Shown in pieces: positions 26,146 through 34,674 of a DNA stretch of 64,000 bases. A program made the position numbers and the translations under genes. Position 1 is the first letter of the stretch. Each line of letters begins with the position of its first letter. Source of the stretch: Nitrospirota bacterium (GTDB lineage: Bacteria > Nitrospirota > Thermodesulfovibrionia > Thermodesulfovibrionales > JdFR-88); NCBI GenBank assembly GCA_021813405.1, contig JAKAKS010000022.1:62001-126000 (forward strand). The letters are read 5' to 3'. The notes under the pieces are model-generated. The model was not told the origin of the DNA. It worked only from the letters and a program-made list of their open reading frames with translations, and made no database searches.

Positions 26146-26586
26146 CATGGCCGGGTTATGATGGCCGGGGGCCAGACACTCGGCAACTGAATGTCTGGCC
26201 ATCCCTTCATGGAAGGGGCTCGATGCTCTTTGAAACGATGCGGCGGTACTACAGGAAGAGTTCCGGCCTGCGCGGGTAAGGCCTCCCCAAAAAAAGATTT
26301 TATAAGGCAAAGATTTAGGAATTTGAAAGGCTTTAAAAAACAGGGGGGTTTAGCGTTGTTCAGGTGTTTTTGCGTTTTGTTCATCTGGAAAAGCAAAATC
26401 CCTTAAAATCAGGCACTTGGCAAATGAACAGGGGCGGTAAAAAAGAGGCGAAGCATGAACGGAATGAACGGAAAAAGTTTTAAAACCCTTTTTAAATAGG
26501 CCATTTATGAATTTTGCTGTGAACACTAAAAAAAAGGGGCATGCGCCGAATCCGGAAAGCGAAACAGCGGGCGGTTGTTGAGTAAT

Positions 26587-27918
26587 CTAGTGAACGGCAA
26601 TCTTTTTGAGAATATGGGCCTCAAACCATCCGGCGGCAAGCTTGGCCACTTCCTCCAGGACGCCGGGCTCCTCAAAAAGATGAGTGGCCCCCGGGACTAC
26701 CGCGAGTTTCTTTTCAGACCGGATGAGCGCAAGCGCCTGGCGGTTCAGGGTGAGCACCGTCCTGTCATCCCCGCCCACAATCAGGAGCACCGGGCAGTCC
26801 ACATTTGAGAGCTGCTCGGTTGCCATGTCCGGCCGCCCCCCGCGGGAGACTATCGCCTTTACTAAGCCTTTCAGTCCGGTGGCCGCCTTTAGGGCTGCGG
26901 CGCTGCCGGTACTGGCTCCGAAATATCCTATCGAGAGGTCCCTGGCCGCTTTCTGTTCCATGAGCCACTTGGTTGCCGCGGAGAGCCTTCTGGTAAGCAG
27001 GTCTATATCGAAGCGTCTTTCGTAGGCGGCGTCTTCCTCCGGAGTAAGCAGATCAAAAAGAAGGGTTGCAAACCCCTTCTGGTTTAAATAGCGTGCCACA
27101 TATCTGTTGCGGGGGCTCAGGCGGCTGCTGCCGCTTCCGTGCGCGAATATTATCACTGCACCAGCTTTTCCGGGCATGGTAAGCTCCCCGTTTAGTTCAA
27201 CCCTGCCAGCAGATATCCGCACCGGGCCGCCCTCCGCAGTTTCCTGGGAGCCCGCATTTGCAGGGCTATCACCCGGCCTTGATTTCTTTAATAGTTTGGC
27301 CACCGTCTCGTCTTCCACCTGCTCAAAATTCCTGTAATGGCTGCCGATGGAAAGCAGCATGGGCGGGACCTCCAGGCAGATGAACTCATCGGAAACCGCC
27401 TCCAGTTCCAGGGCTGTCTCCGGCGGCGCCACGGGGACTGCTACAACCAGCCTGCCAGCCTGCGCCGCTCTAACGGCCTCTATCGCGGCCTTGATGGTGG
27501 CCCCCGTGGCCACGCCGTCGTCTATCAGTATCACCGTTTTGCCTTTCAATGAAGGCAGCCCCTTGCCACCCCTTAGCAGGTACTTTCTCCGGGCGATCTC
27601 CTTCTTCTGCCGCTCTATCTCCTTGCCCAGTTCGTCCTTCTGTATGCCGTAAGCGGAGATAATGTTTTCATTGAGGACAACTTCGCCGGTTTCCGAGACC
27701 GCCCCCATGGCAAGCTCCGGCTGCCAGGGCACGCCCAGTTTACGAAGTATCAGAACCTCCAGGGGTACGTTAAGCGCCTTGGCTGCCTCGTATGCCACAA
27801 CCACGCCGCCGCGCGGCAGCCCGATAACAAGAACACCGCCCTTGTCCTTGTAATGGCCCAGCTTGCGGGCAAGCAGTTTTCCCGATTCTTCCCGGTCCCT
27901 GAAGATGCCGCCTTCCAT
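26587..27918 (-). CDS. Fusion of phosphoribosyltransferase and alpha/beta hydrolase domains
   Basis: The N-terminal half (residues about 1-215) is a type I phosphoribosyltransferase-like domain: LVIGLPRGGVVVAYEAAKAL, and the PRPP loop VILIDDGVATGATIKAAIEAV. The C-terminal half (about 235-440) is a dienelactone-hydrolase-like alpha/beta hydrolase with VIIFAHGSGSSR, nucleophile elbow YFGASTGSAAAL, Asp in IVGGDDRTV and His in VPGATHLF. The two-domain arrangement recurs in bacteria, but its role is not established. 443 residues, no signal peptide. Starts MEGGIFRDREESGKLLA at 27918. Confidence 0.85.
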   Translation of the reverse strand: MEGGIFRDREESGKLLARKLGHYKDKGGVLVIGLPRGGVVVAYEAAKALNVPLEVLILRKLGVPWQPELAMGAVSETGEVVLNENIISAYGIQKDELGKEIERQKKEIARRKYLLRGGKGLPSLKGKTVILIDDGVATGATIKAAIEAVRAAQAGRLVVAVPVAPPETALELEAVSDEFICLEVPPMLLSIGSHYRNFEQVEDETVAKLLKKSRPGDSPANAGSQETAEGGPVRISAGRVELNGELTMPGKAGAVIIFAHGSGSSRLSPRNRYVARYLNQKGFATLLFDLLTPEEDAAYERRFDIDLLTRRLSAATKWLMEQKAARDLSIGYFGASTGSAAALKAATGLKGLVKAIVSRGGRPDMATEQLSNVDCPVLLIVGGDDRTVLTLNRQALALIRSEKKLAVVPGATHLFEEPGVLEEVAKLAAGWFEAHILKKIAVH

Positions 27919-28100
27919 ACCTAAATTCTATCAAAACCAGGCCTCCCGTCTATTATGTAATTGGCTCAACTTTGGGAGGCCATCGGGCGGAGGCCACCGT
28001 CCTTTGCGCCGGCTTGCTTTGGCGGCTGAAAAACCCCGCCGCAGCGTATCCTGGCAAAAAAGGCTTCCTAAGCGCCCATTTATCTGCTAACATTCGGGGG

Positions 28101-28487
28101 ATGAAATATTTGGTGCTGCTTGGCCGGGTGCTTTACAGCTGGATATTTCTTACGTCGGTGCCGGAAGACTTCAAAGCCTCCATTATAGGGCTTGCTGCAA
28201 AACAGGGTGTGCCTTTCGCCCACGTGGCCGTTCCGCTGGCCGGGATAACAGCCCTACTGGGAAGCCTGAGCATAATTTTTGGCTTCAAGGCCAAGTGGGG
28301 GGCATGGCTTCTGGTATTATTTCTGGTGCTGGTCACCCCGGCCATGCACAATTTCTGGGCGATAAAAGACCCCATGATGGCTATGATCCAAAGAGTTTCG
28401 TTCATGAAAAACGTCTCGATGCTCGGTGCGGCCCTGATTATAGCCTATTTCGGCTCCGGGCCTCTAAGCCTGGACAGGCGGCCTTGA
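28101..28487 (+). CDS. DoxX-family membrane protein
   Basis: 128 residues with four predicted membrane helices: YLVLLGRVLYSWIFL, VAVPLAGITALLGSLSIIFGF, AWLLVLFLVLVTPAMHNFWAI and NVSMLGAALIIAYFGSGPLSL. The order and the PxxxHNFW-like segment match DoxX/DoxD-type proteins of the inner membrane. ATG 28101 follows GGGGG. Function in the family is loosely linked to quinone or redox processes. No operon partner is obvious; the CBM48 gene starts 64 bases later. Confidence 0.8.
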   Translation: MKYLVLLGRVLYSWIFLTSVPEDFKASIIGLAAKQGVPFAHVAVPLAGITALLGSLSIIFGFKAKWGAWLLVLFLVLVTPAMHNFWAIKDPMMAMIQRVSFMKNVSMLGAALIIAYFGSGPLSLDRRP

Positions 28488-28550
28488 AAAAAACCATATT
28501 TGTGAGAAAATTTAGATAGAAATTTTTTTTATAAACGGAAGGAGGGGCAT

Positions 28551-28922
28551 ATGAGTCCTTTAACGAAGGGCAGGCGGACTAAAAAGGGCAATGGCGACCA
28601 AACGCTTTCAGTAACGGAAACGCTTAAAAAACAATATTTAAAATCCCGCCCGGCCTGCAAGGTTACGTTCATACTGCCTAAAGAGGCGGCCCAGGATGCC
28701 CGCCGCATAACCATAGTGGGCGACTTCAACAACTGGCAAAAGGAATCCACCGTCCTCAGAAAACAAAAGGACGGGGATTTTGCGGTAACGCTGGAACTGG
28801 AGTGCGGCAAGGAATACCGTTACAGATACCTTCTAGATGGCGTGAGATGGGAAAATGACTGGCATGCCGACAGGTACGAGCCTAACCCTTACGGCGGCGA
28901 GGACTCTATCATAGTTGTCTGA
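28551..28922 (+). CDS. Stand-alone CBM48 (isoamylase N-terminal/glycogen-binding) protein
   Basis: A 123-residue protein: VTFILPKEAAQDARRITIVGDFNNW, then YRYRYLLDGVRWENDWHADRYEPNPYGGEDSIIVV, the glycogen-binding E-set fold seen in branching enzyme and AMPK-beta, without any catalytic domain. Trp and Asn in DFNNW and the Leu/Asp of YLLDG are typical carbohydrate-contact positions. It probably binds glucan or acts as a small regulatory subunit. ATG 28551 has a GGAAGGAGGGG site. Follows DoxX with a 63-base gap. Confidence 0.85.
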   Translation: MSPLTKGRRTKKGNGDQTLSVTETLKKQYLKSRPACKVTFILPKEAAQDARRITIVGDFNNWQKESTVLRKQKDGDFAVTLELECGKEYRYRYLLDGVRWENDWHADRYEPNPYGGEDSIIVV

Positions 28923-28979
28923 CTTCCCAGGGCGCCAGTGCGATTTGCCCGGCATGAAGTGTTTGTTTTTTCTTTTTTT

Positions 28980-29006
28980 CAATGTATTCATGTATTCAAT
29001 GTATTC
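28980..29006. repeat. Small tandem repeat of ATGTATTC
   Basis: Three tandem, slightly unequal copies of (A)ATGTATTC lie upstream of lysS, just after a T-rich stretch. Could be replication slippage or an AT-rich promoter region. Confidence 0.3.
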
Positions 29007-29045
29007 CTTGACTTCCAACGGCACGCCTTTTTATAATTGCCTCCT

Positions 29046-30545
29046 ATGTCAGAACCTGTAAACGAGCTTATCGAACAGCGACTAAGGAAGCTAAAAGAAC
29101 TGAAGGAGATGGGCATAGAGCCCTATTCCGCCCCTTTCGACGTGGAAAACCATGCCGGTGAACTTATTGGCAAATACGCCTCTGCCCCTGCCGAAGATTT
29201 TACTAAAGAGCCCCCGGCGGTATCGCTTTCCGGCAGGCTGATGACCGTAAGGGACTTCGGAAAGGCGTCCTTCGCTCACCTTCAGGACTCTACCGGGAAA
29301 ATACAGCTTTATTTCAAAAAAGACGCCATTGGCCCTGAGAACTATTCACTTTTCAAGAAATACATGGATATTGGGGATATCATCGGGGTGAAGGGAAAAC
29401 TCTTCAAGACCCGCACCGGCGAGCTTACGGTGGAGGTCTCCGAATTCAGGCTGCTTAGCAAGTCCCTCAGGCCGCTTCCTGAAAAATGGCACGGGCTTCA
29501 GGATATTGAGACCCGCTATCGCCAGAGATACCTGGATTTAATAGTAAACCCGCAGGTCAAAGAAGCATTCCGGCTCCGCAGCATTCTTATAAAATCATTG
29601 AGGGATTTCTTCGAGGCGGAGAGGTTCATAGAGGTGGAAACCCCAATGATGCATCCAGTTGCGGGCGGGGCGGCGGCAAAACCATTTAAAACACATCATA
29701 ACGCCTTAGGTGTGGACCTGTACTTGCGCATCGCCCCGGAGCTGTATCTTAAGAGGCTTCTCGTTGGCGGCTATGAAAGGGTGTTCGAGATAAACAAGAA
29801 TTTCCGGAACGAGGGCATATCCACCAGGCACAACCCCGAGTTTACTATGCTTGAGTTCTACATGGCAAACAGGGATTACGTTTACCTGATGTCCTTCACC
29901 GAAAAGCTGTTTGGCCATTTGGCACAGAAGACGGTTGGAGCGCTGCGCTTCCCTTACGGGGAGCAGACCATAGACTTTACCCCGCCGTGGCCCAGGCTCA
30001 CCATGATTCAGGCAATGGAGCAAAAAGGCGTGCCCGCCAGAGTAATGGACAGCCACGATTCGGCATTCTCCTGGGCCAGGGAAAACAAAATAGATGTCAA
30101 GCAGGGGGCCTCTTTGGGCAAGATACTTGATGAAATTTTCAAGGAAAAAGTTGAGCCTTATCTCATACAGCCAACCTTTATCATAGATTATCCTTTAGAG
30201 CTGTCGCCCCTGGCCAAGAAGAAGGCTTCAGATCCCTCGCTTGTAGACAGGTTCGAGCTTTTTATAGCGGGCCGCGAAATAGCAAATGCATTTTCGGAAC
30301 TGAACGACCCCATAGACCAGCGGGAACGGTTTGCAAAACAGGTTGAGGAGCGTGCGCGGGGAGACGAGGAAACTCATCCCATGGATGAGGACTTCGTGCG
30401 TGCGCTGGAATTCGGCATGCCGCCCGCGGCTGGCGAAGGGATAGGAATAGACAGGCTTGCCATGCTGCTCACCAACTCGCAGTCCATAAGAGACGTAATC
30501 CTGTTTCCACAGCTTAAGCCGGAGCAGCAGTTTTACCAGCAGTAA
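29046..30545 (+). CDS. lysS: Lysyl-tRNA synthetase, class II
   Basis: Charges tRNA-Lys. An OB-fold anticodon-binding domain (VSLSGRLMTVRDFGKASFAHLQDSTGKIQLYF) is followed by the class II core: motif 1 around FIEVETPMMHPVAGGAAAKPF, motif 2 FEINKNFRNEGISTRHNPEFTMLEFY and motif 3 GEGIGIDRLAMLLTN. 499 residues from ATG 29046; a TTG nine bases upstream is an alternative. The 3' end overlaps the opposite-strand GT14 gene by 32 bases. Full length and certainly functional by motif. Confidence 0.95.
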   Translation: MSEPVNELIEQRLRKLKELKEMGIEPYSAPFDVENHAGELIGKYASAPAEDFTKEPPAVSLSGRLMTVRDFGKASFAHLQDSTGKIQLYFKKDAIGPENYSLFKKYMDIGDIIGVKGKLFKTRTGELTVEVSEFRLLSKSLRPLPEKWHGLQDIETRYRQRYLDLIVNPQVKEAFRLRSILIKSLRDFFEAERFIEVETPMMHPVAGGAAAKPFKTHHNALGVDLYLRIAPELYLKRLLVGGYERVFEINKNFRNEGISTRHNPEFTMLEFYMANRDYVYLMSFTEKLFGHLAQKTVGALRFPYGEQTIDFTPPWPRLTMIQAMEQKGVPARVMDSHDSAFSWARENKIDVKQGASLGKILDEIFKEKVEPYLIQPTFIIDYPLELSPLAKKKASDPSLVDRFELFIAGREIANAFSELNDPIDQRERFAKQVEERARGDEETHPMDEDFVRALEFGMPPAAGEGIGIDRLAMLLTNSQSIRDVILFPQLKPEQQFYQQ

Positions 30546-31554
30546 ATGCGCGTTCAGCTTCTTTAGCCTTGATGATATTTTCAAGCCGGTCCACTAACGC
30601 CAGGTTGGAGTCAGAAAATTTGCGCGCAAACAGGGCCTCACAGCTCCCGTAAATATCGCTTACAAGCACTTTATCGCTTTTTTCAAAGATATCCAGATGG
30701 CCCTCGTTTAAATAAGCTGGGTGGCCTGCCTTATTGGATGATCTCTCCAAAATCCCGTGTTTGGCTCCGCCACCCGTCTGGGCCCAGTCCTCATAAAACA
30801 AATGTCTCCTGATGCGGGGTTTGAATACAGAATTGCCAAGAATGGTGTGAAAGATTGTCTCGTCCGGTCCGAAGGTGCCTTCAAAAAAATTGCAGACCCG
30901 TTTGTTATTTTCAAAAAAATTCACGATGTATTCGCAAGCGCTCCTGGTAAGGGCCCAGTGGGTATTGCCGGCAAATGGCTCCATCAATTTCAAATGTTTC
31001 TCATAGGAGCGCCGGGCTAAGCCTGCCCAGGACATTGCCTTCATGGCCAATTTAATGGCCGGCCTGTCTGAAGGAATTCTCAGGGATTTTAAATGGTTTA
31101 ATTTCTGGTTTCCTATAAACCGCGCACAACCGGGCGATATTTTTTCAGGGTCTCTGCCGCACTGGGGGTTGGCGGTTTCGCCGCCTGGCAATTGAATTGC
31201 ACCAATGAATTCGCAGCCCGCATTCTTCTCAAAAAAATCGGATATATATTCTTCAGACCTCAGCGGATAATCGCTCCCGGTCTCCATCAGAAAATAATCG
31301 AATCCCGCGGGGGCGGTCAGCGCGTGCCTGATTAAAAGCAAAATTGCCTTTACCATCGAGTACTCGCCCCAAAAAACAGGAATGCGGTTTCCTATAAAAA
31401 AAACATTATCCCCTTTAATCGAAGCAAAATCGTTTATATCGCATTTTGCATCCACGTGAATAAAAAAAGCATTATTGGCCGAGGAGAAAAAGTTGATTTT
31501 TCTTCTTAACAGTTCCGGGTTTTTATTGGTTTGTATTAAATGGGCTATCTTCAA
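30514..31554 (-). CDS. Beta-1,6-N-acetylglucosaminyltransferase-like protein (GT14, Core-2/I-branching)
   Basis: MKIAHLIQTNKNPELLRRKIN, NNAFFIHVDAKCDINDF, VFWGEYSMVKAILLLI and FDYFLMETGSDYPLRSEEYI are the hallmarks of bacterial Core-2/I-branching enzymes. 346 residues, no signal peptide. Expected to transfer a sugar to a surface glycan or glycolipid. Isolated from the main polysaccharide cluster. Its last 32 bases overlap the end of lysS tail to tail, giving a shared 3' region. Confidence 0.8.
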   Translation of the reverse strand: MKIAHLIQTNKNPELLRRKINFFSSANNAFFIHVDAKCDINDFASIKGDNVFFIGNRIPVFWGEYSMVKAILLLIRHALTAPAGFDYFLMETGSDYPLRSEEYISDFFEKNAGCEFIGAIQLPGGETANPQCGRDPEKISPGCARFIGNQKLNHLKSLRIPSDRPAIKLAMKAMSWAGLARRSYEKHLKLMEPFAGNTHWALTRSACEYIVNFFENNKRVCNFFEGTFGPDETIFHTILGNSVFKPRIRRHLFYEDWAQTGGGAKHGILERSSNKAGHPAYLNEGHLDIFEKSDKVLVSDIYGSCEALFARKFSDSNLALVDRLENIIKAKEAERAFTAGKTAAPA

Positions 31555-31660
31555 TTATGGAATTCCTGCTTTTGTTTTTTTGATTTTTTCTTGCCGGAGT
31601 TAAACCTAAATTAATGAGAAAGTTATCAAACATTCCACTGGCTGTCAAGATTAGGGTGGG

Positions 31661-34435
31661 TCATTGAGGCGTTACCTCTATGGCGCTTATCTTTGCGTTA
31701 TCAATAACGGCTGCAAACCCGATATCCAGTGCTCCGTTTGAAACAGTTGCCGGGAAGGTCACATCATATGCGGCATCCTTGCCAACCAGGGCATATATAT
31801 CCAGATTGGTTAATATCTGCATGCCCTGCAAGCTCACATTGAAGACACGCTCACCCGGCGCGTTCCAATAAATCTCCGCGAACTTGAGCGTTACGTTATA
31901 GTTGCCGTTTGCCAGCGGAATATTGTAGGAGAAGGTCTTGCCGTACCGCTCTGTTTGATATAGTGTGGGGTCGTTAGTGCCGCTGATGGCTGCCGTTGTG
32001 GATGCGGCAGTGCCTCCTGAGTTATCAGTGTCCGCCTGGTACACGGTTCCGGACTGGCTTGCGTACTGCCCTCCTCCGGAGTTTGTGGCAAAGGAGGTAG
32101 TGTTTGTAGCCGAAGCTATCTCTATTGCGCTAATCTTTGCGTTGTCGGCAACGGTTGTGAAGCTGACATTCAGAATCCCGTTTGTTACAGTTGCTGGTAA
32201 TGTTACATCGTATGCGGCGTCCTTACCAACCAGGGAGTAGATATCCAGGTTGGATATCACCTGCGTGCCCTGCATACTCACATTGAAGACGCGCTGCCCC
32301 GGTGCGTTCCAGTAAATCTCCGCGAACTTGAGCGTCACATCGTAGTTGCCGTTTGCCAGCGGGATATTGTAGGAAAAAGTTTTGCCGTACCGTTCTGTCT
32401 GGTACAGTGTGGGGTCGTTAGTGCCGGTGATACTTGCGGTGGTGGATGCGGCTGTTCCTCCTGAATAATCCGTGTCTGTCTGGTACACCGTGCCGGACTG
32501 GCTTGTGTATTGCCCCCCGCCGGAGTTTGCGGCAAAGGAGGTCCCCACCGCGGTAAACGATGCCGATATCGTATGGTTTGCAGTGATGTTGCTGAAAGTA
32601 TAACTGCCAACCGCGCCAACAGGCGCTCCATCCACCAGCACGGTTGATATGGCATACCCTGCCAACGCTGTTATCGTAAATGTCTGGGCGCTGCCGGAGC
32701 TTACGGTGACTGTTCCGGAAGGCGAGATGTTTCCGCCAGTGCCGGACGAGGCCGATATCGTATAGGTATAAACCGTTGGACTAAATGATGCAGAGATCGT
32801 ATGGCTGCCCGATACGGCACTGAAAGTGTAACTGCTTATCGCCCCTGCCGGTGCTCCATCCACCGTAACTGCCGATATGGAATACCCCTGGGAAGGCGTG
32901 ATCGTGTATGTAAGGCTATTGCCGCTGTTTACTACAGTTGCCCCCGGAGGTGAGATGCTCCCTCCCGTTCCTGTGGACGCCGTTATTGTATATGTATTGG
33001 GGCTTAAGGCAGAGGCAATTTCAATTGCGCTCACTTTAGCGTTGTCAACAACCGAAGTAAAATTGATGGTCAGCATGCCATTTGTAACTGTTGCCGGGAA
33101 GGTCAGATCATAAGCTGCGTCTTTTCCGGCCATCGCATATATATCCAGATTGGTTATAACCTGCGTGCCCTGTATGCTTACATTGAAAACACGCTTGCCG
33201 GGGGCATCCCAGTAAATTTCCGCAAACTTAAGCGTTACGTCGTAGCTGCCATTTGCAAGCGGGATATTGTAGTTGAAATTGCCGTACCGCTCCGTCTGGT
33301 AAAGTGCTGGGTCGGCCGTTCCTGTTATGGCATCGGTAGTAGATGAACTGCCGCCGCCTGAATAATCAGCGTCCGCCTGAAAGATAACGCCAGCCTGGCT
33401 TTCATACTGCCCTCCGCCTGAATTCGCTGAAAAAACCGCATTGCCAATCGAATTTACTGTAAGGGTGGCGTATACGGTCTGAGGCGAGTTCGACGCGCCC
33501 TGGGCCGTTATTGTTATCGCCTTGGTGTATGTCCCGGGTGAAAGGCCGGCGGCATTGGCCGATACGGTTAAATTCGCGCTGCCCGTCCCGCTGGTCTGGC
33601 TGACAGACAGCCATGATGGCGAGGTGTTATCAGCCGAAGCATTCCAGCTCAGCGTTCCTCCTCCCGTATTGGATATGGTCAGGGTCTGGTCCACAGGGTT
33701 GGCACCGGCAATTGTATAAAAATTAAGCGTGGAAGCATTCACAGACAAAATTGGTGTGCTGCCGGAATTAGCCGGATCTCCAGGCAGCACAGGCCAGACG
33801 TAAAAGGCATGCGCAGTGTCATATACATACTGCATACCGTCATCAAAACGGAAAGACATCGCATCGCCTATATCAACCTGCGGCGTGGACCAGAAAATCA
33901 CATATGCGGTCGGCGCGCCTGGCCAGGGCAGCTTTGACAGGTTAATAAAGGGGCCTGCATTGGTGGTCCCATAACCGCTTTGAGCGGTTCCGGAAACGTT
34001 ATAGAACCCCTTGTTGCCCAGTTCATCATAAAACAGGTAGGCCAGCTCGCTTGCCGTGCTGTATGGATAGGCGCTGTTTGCCGCGCATACATTATATGCC
34101 TCGTCCGTGGAGCCGTTATAAGAAAAAGAGTAATTATAATAGCTGCCGTTCACAGGCAGGGCTTGAGGAAGCCGCCAATTGGAGTAGCCCAGGTAATGCG
34201 CTGCGTTCATGGCCGCTATCCATGCCTGGGCCGTAGACCAGCCCATTTGACCACTGGAAAGGATTCCGCTTACGCCGAAAGTTTTGGTTGCGGCAAGATT
34301 GGCGTTCTGAAGCCATGTGATATTAAGGCCGGAGTCATAGACAAGCCCGTTGCCGCGGTTTATCAGGGCGGCATGCGCGGGAGCAGCAATAAACGTGGCG
34401 GCCATTAATATGCCTGCCAAAAGGATTCGTTTCAT
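31661..34435 (-). CDS. Secreted multi-domain protein: DUF1566, BACON, three malectin and two InlB-type repeats
   Basis: 924 residues with signal peptide MKRILLAGILMAATFIAAPAHA. In order: DUF1566/Lcl-type domain (about 25-225; NGLVYDSGLNITWLQNAN...WRLPQALP), BACON-like Ig domain (about 230-330; SVNASTLNFYTIAGANPVDQTL), malectin-like domain 1 (about 338-480), two divergent InlB B-repeats (YTITASTGTGGSISPPG; TISASSGTGGNISPSG), then malectin-like domains 2 and 3, which are nearly identical to each other. Malectin domains bind carbohydrate, so this is likely a surface or secreted glycan-binding protein. No C-terminal sorting signal is seen. It stands alone, upstream of the convergent GT14 gene. 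Confidence 0.85.
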   Translation of the reverse strand: MKRILLAGILMAATFIAAPAHAALINRGNGLVYDSGLNITWLQNANLAATKTFGVSGILSSGQMGWSTAQAWIAAMNAAHYLGYSNWRLPQALPVNGSYYNYSFSYNGSTDEAYNVCAANSAYPYSTASELAYLFYDELGNKGFYNVSGTAQSGYGTTNAGPFINLSKLPWPGAPTAYVIFWSTPQVDIGDAMSFRFDDGMQYVYDTAHAFYVWPVLPGDPANSGSTPILSVNASTLNFYTIAGANPVDQTLTISNTGGGTLSWNASADNTSPSWLSVSQTSGTGSANLTVSANAAGLSPGTYTKAITITAQGASNSPQTVYATLTVNSIGNAVFSANSGGGQYESQAGVIFQADADYSGGGSSSTTDAITGTADPALYQTERYGNFNYNIPLANGSYDVTLKFAEIYWDAPGKRVFNVSIQGTQVITNLDIYAMAGKDAAYDLTFPATVTNGMLTINFTSVVDNAKVSAIEIASALSPNTYTITASTGTGGSISPPGATVVNSGNSLTYTITPSQGYSISAVTVDGAPAGAISSYTFSAVSGSHTISASFSPTVYTYTISASSGTGGNISPSGTVTVSSGSAQTFTITALAGYAISTVLVDGAPVGAVGSYTFSNITANHTISASFTAVGTSFAANSGGGQYTSQSGTVYQTDTDYSGGTAASTTASITGTNDPTLYQTERYGKTFSYNIPLANGNYDVTLKFAEIYWNAPGQRVFNVSMQGTQVISNLDIYSLVGKDAAYDVTLPATVTNGILNVSFTTVADNAKISAIEIASATNTTSFATNSGGGQYASQSGTVYQADTDNSGGTAASTTAAISGTNDPTLYQTERYGKTFSYNIPLANGNYNVTLKFAEIYWNAPGERVFNVSLQGMQILTNLDIYALVGKDAAYDVTFPATVSNGALDIGFAAVIDNAKISAIEVTPQ
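31673..32545. repeat. Tandem repeat encoding two near-identical malectin domains
   Basis: The DNA of about 31673-32090 repeats at about 32105-32545 with high identity, including long identical stretches such as around CGTACCGCTCTGT. A third, more diverged copy lies at about 33000-33430. Recent tandem duplication is the simple explanation. Confidence 0.7.
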
Positions 34436-34674
34436 GGTTTACTTACATTTTAGGACTGCATAATCAGAAATTGTGATGCTTATTGTTGCGCTTTTATTTT
34501 CAATTATTAATTAACACCCCCCGTCATATAATCCGAAAACCGGAAGGAGTCAGAGCTGCTTCTTACGGTTGCAGCGCCTTGCGCACAGGCCAGGAATCAA
34601 ACAAGGGGCGTTGACAATGAAACCGTTACAGGTATAACCGTGATAAGTGAGGCAATCCTTTTTATGATAAGGGA
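34436..34674. other. Intergenic region upstream of the malectin protein gene
   Basis: AT-rich promoter-proximal part next to 34435, then a mixed segment with several short inverted repeats between 34540 and 34620. I see no gene and no riboswitch I can name. Confidence 0.4.

Larger units (their letters stand above)
25343..26586. other. Gene-poor 1.2 kb region with repeats and gene remnants
   Basis: Holds a shared 15-base repeat at 25440-25454, the CGGGAATCCAGC repeat at 25498-25518, a HEPN remnant on the minus strand (25888-26046), palindrome copy 2 and its following hairpin. A 157-residue frame at 25358-25831 has Arg/Ser/Pro-rich composition and no domain; I regard it as noncoding. Looks like a degraded accessory island. 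Confidence 0.55.
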
